This document shows positions 53,883 to 62,087 of a stretch of DNA of 64,000 bases, piece by piece; position 1 is the first letter of the stretch; each line of letters opens with the position of its first letter. Source of the DNA: Pedococcus bigeumensis (lineage in GTDB: Bacteria; Actinomycetota; Actinomycetes; Actinomycetales; Dermatophilaceae). Both the position numbers and the translations under genes were made by a program. The notes beneath the pieces are model-generated. The model ran no database searches and was not told the origin of the DNA. It saw only the letters and a list, made by a program, of their open reading frames with translations. Location: positions 559,097-623,096 of the forward strand of contig NZ_RCZM01000001.1 in assembly GCF_006438965.1 (NCBI RefSeq), given 5' to 3'.

Positions 53883-53950
53883 GGCGCTCCCAGCCGTCGG
53901 CCGCTCCCAGCTGTCGGCCGCTCCCAGCCGTCGGGCGCTCCCAGCCGACA
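53883..53950. repeat. Four tandem 17-bp repeats
   Basis: Units at 53883, 53900, 53917 and 53934, consensus GSCGCTCCCAGCCGTCG with one to three changes. Each contains GCTCCCAGC. Lies in the 265-bp gap before the GTPase pair. Too short and too closely packed for CRISPR. Confidence 0.85.
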
Positions 53951-54141
53951 GGCCCCTCCAGCGCTCGGGCCCTGACCCCTTCGGACGGGCCGTTGCGGTC
54001 GACGGTCCGGACCGGATGTCACCGCCCTCCGCTGGGGGCGGATGTCGCGCTCGTCCGTTTGGACAGGATCTTTACCGAACGCCTGCTCCGACCGGGTCTG
54101 TCGCGCACGGTGCATGGCGTCCGGTTCGTTAGGCTTGCGGT

Positions 54142-55848
54142 GTGATTTCAAGGGACGACGCCATGTTGATGCTGGGCGCCGTGACGACCCTCCGTGAACG
54201 GGTCGAGGAGGCGGATCTGCCGCTCGACATCCCCGACGTCGTGACCGGCCGGGCGACCCGCGACGCGCTCCTCAAGCAGCTCGACGACTACGTCATCCCG
54301 CGCCTGCGCTCGCTCGACGCACCCCTGCTGGCGGTCGTGGGTGGCTCGACCGGTGCGGGCAAGTCGACCCTGGTGAACTCCATCGTCGATGCCGAGGTGA
54401 GCCGGTCCGGGGTGTTGCGTCCGACGACGACCACCCCCGTCCTGGTGCACCACCCCCAGGACGAGCGGTGGTTCTCCGACGACCGCGTGCTGCCGGGACT
54501 GAGCCGCGTGACCGGTGCCCCGAGCAAGGACGACGGGGGCAACGCGCTGCGCATGGTCGCGTCCACCTCCCTGCCGCCGGGCATGGCCCTGCTCGACGCG
54601 CCCGACATCGACTCGGTCGTCAGTGCCAACCGCGCGCTCGCGACCCAGCTCCTCGCGGCGGCCGACCTCTGGCTCTTCGTCACCACTGCCGCCCGGTATG
54701 CCGACGCCGTCCCGTGGGACCTCCTGCGGCAGGCGTCTGAACGCGGCACGGCCGTCGCGATCGTGCTCGACCGGGTGCCGCCCGAGGCGATGGCCGATAT
54801 CCGCAGCCATCTGGCGTCGATGCTCCGCGAGCAGGGGTTGTCCACCGCACCGATCTTCGGCATCCCCGAGGCCGGACTGACTGCCGAGGGGCGGCTGCCC
54901 GAGCAGGACGTGGCCCGGCTCCGTTCGTGGCTGACCGCGCTCGCGAGCGACGCGCGCGCCCGCTCGGTCGTCGTCACGCAGACCCTCGACGGCGCTCTCG
55001 GCAGCCTCGACGCCAGGGCCGACGTCCTCGTCGACGCGACCCACCGGCAGGCCCACGCGGTCGCCGCGCTGAACAAAGCCTCCCACGTGGCATACCTCGA
55101 CGCACTGTCCAACGTCGAGCACGGCATGACCGACGGCACCCTCCTGCGCGGCGAGGTGCTGGCGCGGTGGCAGGAGTACGTCGGCACCGGCGAGTTCTTC
55201 AAGCAGGTCGAGTCGACGATCTCCAAGGTGCGTGACCGGATCACCGCGGCGCTCAAGGGCCAGGCGCCGCCGGCCGGTGACCTGGGCGAGGCGCTCCAGA
55301 CCGGCGTCGCAGCCCTCATCAACGCGCAGGGCCAGGGGGCCGCCGCGACCGTCGCCCGCCAGTGGCGTCAGCTCCCCGGCGGCGACTGGCTGCTCGACCA
55401 GACCCCCGAGCTGGCCAAGGCGTCACCCGACCTGTCGCCCGCGATCGAGCGACTGGTCCGGGACTGGCAGGGCGAGGTCCTCGAGCTCGTGCGCGGCGAA
55501 GGCAAGGACCGCCGCACGACGGCCCGCATCGCGGCATACGGCCTCAACGGCATCGGGGTGATCCTGATGCTGGTGGCCTTCGCCCACACCGGCGGCCTGG
55601 TGGGCGCCGAGGTCGGCATCGCCGGAGGGACTGCTGTGCTCGCCCAGAAGGTGCTCGAGGCGATCTTCGGCGACCAGGCCGTGCGCGACATGGCGACCAA
55701 GGCGCGCAAGCGTCTGCTCGAGCACGTGCAGGAGCTGTATGCCGCGGAGCGACTTCGGTATGCCGCAGCACTCGACGGGGTGGGAACCAGAGAACGCCAG
55801 GCAGAGCGCTTGGCGGACGCGGCAGCAGCGGTGAAGGCGGTTCGATGA
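54142..55848 (+). CDS. Dynamin-like GTPase, first of a tandem pair
   Basis: A 568-residue GTPase. P-loop VVGGSTGAGKSTLVN, switch region RPTTTTPVLVH, G3 LLDAPDIDSV and a weak G4 (VLDRVPPEA, lacking the usual NKxD). A helical region follows and a hydrophobic stretch near the C-terminus (GVILMLVAFAHTGGLVGAEVGIAGG) could insert in the membrane. The GTG at 54142 follows TAGGCT by 6 nt. Its stop overlaps the next GTPase by ATGA, so both are made together, like the paired dynamin-like proteins of other actinobacteria. Confidence 0.8.
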   Translation: MISRDDAMLMLGAVTTLRERVEEADLPLDIPDVVTGRATRDALLKQLDDYVIPRLRSLDAPLLAVVGGSTGAGKSTLVNSIVDAEVSRSGVLRPTTTTPVLVHHPQDERWFSDDRVLPGLSRVTGAPSKDDGGNALRMVASTSLPPGMALLDAPDIDSVVSANRALATQLLAAADLWLFVTTAARYADAVPWDLLRQASERGTAVAIVLDRVPPEAMADIRSHLASMLREQGLSTAPIFGIPEAGLTAEGRLPEQDVARLRSWLTALASDARARSVVVTQTLDGALGSLDARADVLVDATHRQAHAVAALNKASHVAYLDALSNVEHGMTDGTLLRGEVLARWQEYVGTGEFFKQVESTISKVRDRITAALKGQAPPAGDLGEALQTGVAALINAQGQGAAATVARQWRQLPGGDWLLDQTPELAKASPDLSPAIERLVRDWQGEVLELVRGEGKDRRTTARIAAYGLNGIGVILMLVAFAHTGGLVGAEVGIAGGTAVLAQKVLEAIFGDQAVRDMATKARKRLLEHVQELYAAERLRYAAALDGVGTRERQAERLADAAAAVKAVR

Positions 55849-57557
55849 GCCCGGTGAAGATGGGCCGCAAGCAGGTCAAGTCAGTGAGTGGCGAGGAGCT
55901 GACCGCGCGGTCGCGCGCCCTCGAACAGGCGGTGGCGGCAGGCGGGCCCCAGCTCGACCCCGCGGGTGTTGCGTCGGCCCACGCCGTCGTCGCCAAGATC
56001 ACGCAGCGGATCTCCAAGACAGGCAACCACACCGTGGTCGCCCTCGCCGGGGCCACGGGTTCGGGCAAGTCCAGCCTGTTCAACGCACTGGTGGGCTCGA
56101 CCGTCGCCCTCGTCGGCGCACGGCGCCCGACGACCTCTCGACCCGTCGCAGCAGTGTGGGGCGACGAGGATGCCACGGACCTGCTCGACTGGTTGTCGGT
56201 CGCCCAGCGGCACCACGTGGACCCGCCGCCGGAGTCCGATGACGCAGGCCCCGGGACGCCCTGGAACCTTGACGGCCTGGTGCTGCTCGACCTGCCTGAC
56301 TTCGACTCGCGGGTCGAGGCCCACCGTGCCGAGTCCGAGCGCGTGCTCGAGCTCGTGGACGTCTTCGTCTGGGTGACCGACCCCCAGAAGTACGCGGACG
56401 CGCGCCTGCACGACGACTACCTGCGCACCCTGTCGACCCACGACGCCGTGACCGTGGTCGTGCTCAACCAGGCCGACCGCCTGTCTGGCGAGGCGATGAG
56501 CCAGATCCGCGGCGACCTCGCGCGGCTGGCCGCCGAGGACGGCATCCCCGGCGTCCAGGTGATCGCGACCTCGGCCGCCACCGGCGCGGGGGTCGACGAC
56601 CTCCGGCTGCGGCTCGCGACGGCGGTGGCCGCCCAGAACGCCGCCCAGCACCGGCTCCTCGCCGACATCTCCGCCAGTGCAGCCTCGTTGCGCGGGGGAG
56701 TCGCCCTCTCCGAGCCGACGCTCTCCGACACGGTGGACTCCGAGCTGGTCGACGCACTTGCTCGTGCCGCAGGCATCCCCACGGTCGTGGCGGCCGTCGA
56801 GCGGGACTACCGCAACCAGGCCTGGGGTCGCACCGGATGGCCGTTCACCCGCTGGGTGCGCGCGCTGCGCCCCGACCCGATGAAGCGGCTGCGACTGAAC
56901 ACGCGGGACGCCGTGGAGGAGAAGCTCGCCGTCACGGCGGGCGACGTCCGCACCGTGCTGGGCCGGTCCTCGCTCCCACCGCCCACACCGGCCGCGCGGT
57001 CTGCGGTCGAGCTGGCCACCCGCCGGGTCGGGGACCAAGCCGCCGAGGGCCTGCCCAACCGTTGGGCCGAGGCGGTCGCGGACGCAGCCACGCCACCGGG
57101 CCCCGAGCTGGCGGACGCGCTCGACCAGGCTGTCGTGGGCACATCGCTGAAGATGAGGGCACCCATGTGGTGGCGAGCTTTCGGCCTCGCCCAGCTCGTC
57201 CTCGCGTTCATCGCGGTGCTCGGCATCCTCTGGCTGGCCGTGCTCGTGGTGATGGGTTGGCTGGCGCTCCCCGACATGGACACCCCCCGGGTCGGGCCGC
57301 TGCCCTACCCGTTGCTGATGTTCGCCGGAGGCCTGCTGCTCGGGCTGGCGCTGGCCGCGTTGGCCCGCACGCTCGGACGCACCGGCGCCCGTCGCCGCGG
57401 ACAGCAGATTCGACGCCGGTTGACCGACCAGATCGCCGAGGTGGCGCGTGAACGCATCGTCGGACCGGTGCGCGCTGTGCTGGAGCGGCACCGCACCACC
57501 CGCGAGTCGCTGGACCGGGCGGAAGCTCGGCTGGCCCCGGCCAGCACGCGCCGCTGA
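55845..57557 (+). CDS. Dynamin-like GTPase, second of a tandem pair
   Basis: A 570-residue GTPase. P-loop LAGATGSGKSSLFNAL, switch RRPTTSRPVAAVW, G3 LLDLPDFDSR and a full G4 VVLNQADRL followed by VIATSAATGAG. Two membrane segments lie near the C-terminus (LVLAFIAVLGILWLAVLVVMGWL and LLMFAGGLLLGLALAAL), then a basic helical end. It overlaps the first GTPase by 4 bp. The complete G4 motif here against the degenerate one in the partner suggests division of labour. Membrane remodelling or division-related roles are possible. Confidence 0.82.
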   Translation: MSPVKMGRKQVKSVSGEELTARSRALEQAVAAGGPQLDPAGVASAHAVVAKITQRISKTGNHTVVALAGATGSGKSSLFNALVGSTVALVGARRPTTSRPVAAVWGDEDATDLLDWLSVAQRHHVDPPPESDDAGPGTPWNLDGLVLLDLPDFDSRVEAHRAESERVLELVDVFVWVTDPQKYADARLHDDYLRTLSTHDAVTVVVLNQADRLSGEAMSQIRGDLARLAAEDGIPGVQVIATSAATGAGVDDLRLRLATAVAAQNAAQHRLLADISASAASLRGGVALSEPTLSDTVDSELVDALARAAGIPTVVAAVERDYRNQAWGRTGWPFTRWVRALRPDPMKRLRLNTRDAVEEKLAVTAGDVRTVLGRSSLPPPTPAARSAVELATRRVGDQAAEGLPNRWAEAVADAATPPGPELADALDQAVVGTSLKMRAPMWWRAFGLAQLVLAFIAVLGILWLAVLVVMGWLALPDMDTPRVGPLPYPLLMFAGGLLLGLALAALARTLGRTGARRRGQQIRRRLTDQIAEVARERIVGPVRAVLERHRTTRESLDRAEARLAPASTRR

Positions 57558-57719
57558 CGACTCTGCCTGGTACGGCGCCGATGCGGCGCGGCCTGCACAC
57601 AGCCGGCCGCGTCTGACCCTTGTCGTCCACAGCGGGCGCTGCGCGCTCTCGTCCGTGCCTGCCGGACCCACCACAGTTGCGTCAAACCCAGAGGGATTGA
57701 CACAGATGAGGTGAGTGAG

Positions 57720-58334
57720 ATGAACGAGTCCTACATCACGGTGACCGGCCGGGTCGTCGCCGATCCGGAGTCACGCACGACGCGCAACGGAGTGCCGTTC
57801 GCGGCCTTCCGGTTGGCGTCGACGGTGCGCCGGCTGAACCCCAAGACGCGCGACTACGAAGACGCGGGCACCAGCTTCTACAACGTCACGGCGTTCAGGT
57901 CGCTTGGCGCCAACGTGGCCAACTCGCTCAAGAAGGGCGAGCCGGTGGTCGTCTACGGACGCCTTCGGGTCAACCAGTGGATGCGGCAGGACAACACCCA
58001 CGCCACGTCGGTCGAGATCGACGCCTACAACGTCGGCCACGACCTCAGCTGGGGGACCACATCCCTGACCCGCGTGACGCGGGCGCAGCTGGACACCCAC
58101 GACCGGATGGCCGACGACGGTGTCCAGGACGCGATGGCGTCGCTCGAGGGCGAGGAGCCCGCCCAGGAGGAGGACTTCGCCTCGTACGACTCCGGCGACC
58201 TCGCGGGGCGACGCACCTCCGGTGAGGACGGCTCGGAAGCGGACGCCGCGCAGACCGACGACTACGTGGTGGCACAGGAGCCGACCGGTCTGGTGTCTCG
58301 GGAGGACGGGGAGCGCGAGCTCTCGGCCGTCTGA
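57720..58334 (+). CDS. ssb: Single-stranded DNA-binding protein
   Basis: OB-fold protein of 204 residues. The N-terminal 110 residues match Ssb (ITVTGRVVADPESRTTRNGVPFAAFRLAST, SFYNVTAFRSLGANVANSLKKGEPVVVYGRL). The long acidic C-terminal tail ends ELSAV and lacks the DDDIPF tip that binds partner proteins in the main replicative Ssb, so this is likely an accessory paralogue. Start ATG at 57720 with GAGGTGAG upstream; a GTG three codons earlier is possible. It sits between the GTPase pair and ettA. Confidence 0.9.
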   Translation: MNESYITVTGRVVADPESRTTRNGVPFAAFRLASTVRRLNPKTRDYEDAGTSFYNVTAFRSLGANVANSLKKGEPVVVYGRLRVNQWMRQDNTHATSVEIDAYNVGHDLSWGTTSLTRVTRAQLDTHDRMADDGVQDAMASLEGEEPAQEEDFASYDSGDLAGRRTSGEDGSEADAAQTDDYVVAQEPTGLVSREDGERELSAV

Positions 58335-58377
58335 CGCGGATTCGGGCGTGGGGGCGCCGGCCGATAGCCTTGCCCCC

Positions 58378-60060
58378 ATGCCTGAGTTCATCTACGTCAT
58401 GTCGAAGGCCCGCAAGGCCCACGGTGACAAGGTCATCCTCGATGACGTGACCATCTCCTTCTACCCCGGCGCCAAGATCGGCGTGGTGGGACCCAACGGA
58501 GCCGGCAAGTCCTCGGTCCTGAAGATCATGGCCGGTCTGGACCAGCCCTCCAACGGTGAAGCCCGCCTCACCCCCGGTTACACCGTGGGGATCCTCATGC
58601 AGGAGCCCGAGCTCAACGAGGAGAAGACGGTCCTCGGCAACGTCGAGGAGGGCGCCGGCGAGATCAAGGCGAAACTGGACCGCTACAACGCGATCTCCGT
58701 CGAGATGGCCGAGCCGGACGCCGACTTCGACGCCCTGATGGAGGAGATGGGCAAGCTCCAGGAGGCGATCGACTCCGCCGACGCGTGGGACCTCGACTCC
58801 CAGCTGGAGCAGGCCATGGACGCACTGCGCTGCCCTCCGCCGGACGCCGATGTCACCGTGCTGTCCGGTGGTGAGCGCCGCCGGGTTGCGCTGTGCAAGC
58901 TGCTGCTGCAGAAGCCCGACCTGCTCCTGCTCGACGAACCCACGAACCACCTCGACGCCGAGTCGGTCCTGTGGCTCGAGCAGCACCTCGGCGCCTACCA
59001 CGGTGCCGTCGTCGCAGTCACCCACGACCGGTACTTCATGGACAACGTGGCCCAGTGGATCCTCGAGCTCGACCGCGGTCGCGCCTACCCCTACGAGGGC
59101 AACTACTCGACCTACCTCGAGAAGAAGCAGTCCCGCCTCGAGGTCCAGGGCAAGAAGGACGCCAAGCTCTCCAAGCGCCTCAAGGAGGAGCTGGAGTGGG
59201 TGCGCTCCAACGCCAAGGCCCGCCAGGTGAAGTCCAAGGCCCGGCTCGCTCGCTACGAGGAGATGGCCGCCGAGGCCGACCGCACCCGCAAGCTCGACTT
59301 CGACGAGATCCAGATCCCGCCCGGCCCGCGGCTCGGCTCGACCGTGATCGAGGTCAAGAACCTGAAGAAGGGCTTCGGCGACCGGGTCCTCATCGACAAC
59401 CTCTCGTTCACGTTGCCCCGCAACGGGATCGTGGGAGTCATCGGCCCCAACGGTGTCGGCAAGACCACGCTGTTCAAGACCATCGTCGGCCTCGAGGAGG
59501 CCGACGATGGCGCCGTGAAGGTCGGCGAGACCGTCAGCATCTCGTACGTCGACCAGAGCCGCTCCGGCCTCGACCCCACCAAGAACCTGTGGGAGACCGT
59601 GTCCGAGGGCCTGGACTACATCCAGGTCGGGCACGTCGAGATCCCGTCCCGCGCCTACGTGTCGCAGTTCGGGTTCAAGGGCCCAGACCAGCAGAAGATG
59701 ACGGGCGTTCTCTCCGGTGGCGAGCGCAACCGGTTGAACCTGGCCCTGACCCTCAAGCAGGGCGGCAACCTGCTGCTGCTCGACGAGCCGACCAACGACC
59801 TCGACGTCGAGACCCTGGGTTCGCTCGAGAACGCCCTGCTCGAGTTCCCCGGGTGCGCCGTGGTCATCAGCCACGACCGGTGGTTCCTCGACCGGGTGGC
59901 GACGCACATCCTCGCGTACGAAGGCACCGACGAGAACCCGGGCAACTGGTACTGGTTCGAGGGCAACTTCGAGTCCTACGAGGCCAACAAGGTCGACCGT
60001 CTCGGTGCCGACGCCGCGCGCCCGCACCGCGTCACCTACCGCAAGCTGACCCGCGACTGA
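58378..60060 (+). CDS. ettA: Energy-dependent translational throttle protein EttA
   Basis: ABC-F ATPase that binds the ribosomal E site and gates translation by ATP/ADP ratio. The 560 residues contain two ABC domains: Walker A GPNGAGKSS and GPNGVGKTT, signatures LSGGERRRVAL and LSGGERNRLNLA, Walker B LLLLDEPTNHLD and LLLLDEPTNDLD, with the linker GKKDAKLSKRLKEELEWVRSN between. The start ATG lies 7 nt after TAGCCT. Length and N-terminus (PEFIYVMSKARKAHGDK) fit actinobacterial EttA. Confidence 0.96.
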   Translation: MPEFIYVMSKARKAHGDKVILDDVTISFYPGAKIGVVGPNGAGKSSVLKIMAGLDQPSNGEARLTPGYTVGILMQEPELNEEKTVLGNVEEGAGEIKAKLDRYNAISVEMAEPDADFDALMEEMGKLQEAIDSADAWDLDSQLEQAMDALRCPPPDADVTVLSGGERRRVALCKLLLQKPDLLLLDEPTNHLDAESVLWLEQHLGAYHGAVVAVTHDRYFMDNVAQWILELDRGRAYPYEGNYSTYLEKKQSRLEVQGKKDAKLSKRLKEELEWVRSNAKARQVKSKARLARYEEMAAEADRTRKLDFDEIQIPPGPRLGSTVIEVKNLKKGFGDRVLIDNLSFTLPRNGIVGVIGPNGVGKTTLFKTIVGLEEADDGAVKVGETVSISYVDQSRSGLDPTKNLWETVSEGLDYIQVGHVEIPSRAYVSQFGFKGPDQQKMTGVLSGGERNRLNLALTLKQGGNLLLLDEPTNDLDVETLGSLENALLEFPGCAVVISHDRWFLDRVATHILAYEGTDENPGNWYWFEGNFESYEANKVDRLGADAARPHRVTYRKLTRD

Positions 60061-60097
60061 CGTTCCCGTCGCGTCGTTCGGCGCCGTCGGTCGGGCT

Positions 60098-60418
60098 CTA
60101 GGACCCGCCGATGGCGCCGATCACGACGACGAGCAGCACGGCTCCAAGCAGCAGGAAGATGCTGAACCGCTTCCAGATGCTGGGTCGCAGCTGTTCGCCT
60201 CCGAGCAGCTGGAGGGCCTCGGCATCAGTGACGCCACGAGTCGCCCAGCCCTGTTCGGTGGCGGTCGCCACCGCGTACGTGTAGCCCCACGTCGTCGTGA
60301 AGACAAACATGAGGTGCAGGTAGCGGTAGGTGAGCAGCACCGCCTGCTGCGGCGACATCTGACGGGTGATGTTCTTGCGACCCCAACCCCAGAACAACAT
60401 CGAGACCCCCGGGTCCAT
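60098..60418 (-). CDS. Small uncharacterised membrane protein
   Basis: A 106-residue protein with an amphipathic N-terminus (MLFWGWGRKNITRQMSPQQAVLLTYRYLHLMFVF) and one clear C-terminal membrane segment (IFLLLGAVLLVVVIGAIGG). No known domain recognised. ATG at 60418; an internal ATG at 60400 would give 100 residues. Divergent from the LLM oxidoreductase with TATAGT on the minus strand upstream as a possible -10. Confidence 0.65.
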   Translation of the reverse strand: MDPGVSMLFWGWGRKNITRQMSPQQAVLLTYRYLHLMFVFTTTWGYTYAVATATEQGWATRGVTDAEALQLLGGEQLRPSIWKRFSIFLLLGAVLLVVVIGAIGGS

Positions 60419-60466
60419 GCGGCGACCCCTGCGGCGCCGCGGCGACTATAGGGGCAGGATGGGCAG

Positions 60467-61399
60467 ATGCGCCTCGGACTGCAAGTTTCGTACTTCTCCT
60501 GGCCGGATGCCCCGGCCTCCATCGGGCCCACCTTCGGGCGGATCGCCCGCAACGCCGAGGGGGCAGGGCTGACCAGCCTCTGGGTGATGGACCACTTCTT
60601 CCAGATCTCCAGCATCGGGCCGCCCGAGCTGGACATGGTCGAGGGCTACACCGCCCTGGCCTTCGCAGCCGGCCAGACCAGCCGGATCGAGCTCGGCACC
60701 CTGGTCACCGGTGTCACCTACCGGCACCCCGGACTGCTGGCCAAGATCGTGACCAGCCTCGACGTCCTCTCCGGTGGCCGGGCCTGGCTCGGGATCGGCG
60801 CGGCCTGGAACGAGGACGAGCACCGTGGACTGGGCGTGCCGTACCCGTCGACGAAGGAGCGGTTCGAGCGGCTCGAGGAGACGCTGCAGATCTGCCTCCA
60901 GATGTGGGCGGGTGACGAGAGCCCGTATGCCGGGCAGCACTACCAGCTCGACCGTCCCCTGAACGTGCCGCAGAGCCTGCGTCGACCGCACCCACCGATC
61001 CTCATCGGCGGTGGCGGTGAGAAGAAGACGTTGCGGCTCGTGGCGCAGTACGCCGACGCCTGCAACCTGTTCGACACCGGGCTCGGGCCCGATGGCATCC
61101 CGCGCAAGCTCGAGATCCTGCGCGGTCACTGCCAAGAGGTGGGTCGCGACTACGGGCAGATCCGTAAGACGGCACTGGCCCGGGTCAACCTCGGCCCGGC
61201 AGGGAGCACCGCCCCGTCCGGCGAGCCCTGTGTGTCGGTCGACGAGACGGTCGAGCGGTTCGGCAGGCTCTGCGAGGCGGGAGTCGACGACCTCATCCTC
61301 AGCATGGGCAACGACGCCGACGACGCGGTGTACCCGTTGCTGGCCGACGTCGTCGGTCAGGTCGGATCCTTGACGACGCCCGAGCGGACCCAGCCCTAG
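60467..61399 (+). CDS. LLM class F420-dependent oxidoreductase
   Basis: A 310-residue luciferase-like TIM-barrel protein. Family pieces are SLWVMDHFFQI, LGTLVTGVTYRHPGLLAKIVTSLDVLSGGRAWLGIGAAWNEDEH and PPILIGGGGEKKTLRL. The pattern matches F420-dependent members common in actinobacteria; substrate unknown. Ends 3 bp from the convergent TetR gene stop. CAGGAT 6 nt before the ATG could be a leaderless -10. Confidence 0.9.
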   Translation: MRLGLQVSYFSWPDAPASIGPTFGRIARNAEGAGLTSLWVMDHFFQISSIGPPELDMVEGYTALAFAAGQTSRIELGTLVTGVTYRHPGLLAKIVTSLDVLSGGRAWLGIGAAWNEDEHRGLGVPYPSTKERFERLEETLQICLQMWAGDESPYAGQHYQLDRPLNVPQSLRRPHPPILIGGGGEKKTLRLVAQYADACNLFDTGLGPDGIPRKLEILRGHCQEVGRDYGQIRKTALARVNLGPAGSTAPSGEPCVSVDETVERFGRLCEAGVDDLILSMGNDADDAVYPLLADVVGQVGSLTTPERTQP

Positions 61400-61401
61400 A
61401 G

Positions 61402-62013
61402 CTAGCTCGCGCGGACGAGACGCAGGCCGAGCTCGGCGTAGGCCGCGCCGATGGCTTCGGGAGTGCGCTTGATCTCCGGGTCGTACCAGCGGGCGACGTC
61501 GACGGCCATCGACATCAGGGCCAGCGTGGTGTCGGGCACGTCGTCGACGGTGAACTCGCCGCTGGCGACACCGGCCGTCACGACGTCCCGCACCACCGCG
61601 TCGATCTGCTTGCGCAGCGTGAGGACGGCGTCACGGTGTTCGGACGTCAGGTTCGCGAACTCGTACTGGACGATGCGGGCGACCCGGAAGTGCTCCGCGT
61701 GCCACGTGGCGAACCTGCCCATGATGGCGCGCAGCGCCTCCGTGGGGGTGGACGCGCCTGCGGCTGCCGCGAGCAGCATGTCTCGCGCCACCTCGTGCCC
61801 CTCACGGCTGAGCTGGTAGAGCAGCTCCTCCTTGGAGGCGAAGTGCACGTAGACGCCCGCGGGGGACAGGCCCGCCCGGGACGCGATGTCGCGGGTGGTG
61901 GTCGCGTGGAAGCCCCGGTCCGCGAAGGCCTCGGCCGCTGCCTCGAGCAGTCGGTGAGGGGTGTCAGTGACGGAGTCGACCGAACGCGCGGGGCTGGACA
62001 TGGTTGACAGCAT
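61402..62013 (-). CDS. TetR family transcriptional regulator
   Basis: A 203-residue repressor. The DNA-binding helices are RLLEAAAEAFADRGFHATTTRDIASRAGLSPAGVYVHFASKEELLYQL. The C-terminal ligand domain is of the kind linked to acyl-CoA metabolism genes. It diverges from an acyl-CoA dehydrogenase, and a perfect inverted repeat lies between them. ATG at 62013; a second at 62001 is possible. It probably represses both itself and the acyl-CoA dehydrogenase operon until an acyl-CoA ligand binds (inference). Confidence 0.92.
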   Translation of the reverse strand: MLSTMSSPARSVDSVTDTPHRLLEAAAEAFADRGFHATTTRDIASRAGLSPAGVYVHFASKEELLYQLSREGHEVARDMLLAAAAGASTPTEALRAIMGRFATWHAEHFRVARIVQYEFANLTSEHRDAVLTLRKQIDAVVRDVVTAGVASGEFTVDDVPDTTLALMSMAVDVARWYDPEIKRTPEAIGAAYAELGLRLVRAS

Positions 62014-62029
62014 GCCCCAGTCATCGCAG

Positions 62030-62047
62030 ACTAAGCAAGCGCTTAGT
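62030..62047. promoter_or_regulatory. TetR-type operator, ACTAAGC-N4-GCTTAGT
   Basis: A perfect 7-bp inverted repeat around AAGC, 17 nt upstream of the TetR start and 41 nt upstream of the acyl-CoA dehydrogenase start. Size and symmetry fit a TetR dimer site. Confidence 0.7.
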
Positions 62048-62087
62048 TACCTGTGTCAGTGTTGCCTGTTCAGCGTCAAGGAGAGCC

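Noticed and set aside
53883-53950. CRISPR array
   Set aside because: Units are 17 bp and directly adjacent with no unique spacers, and no cas gene is in the window.
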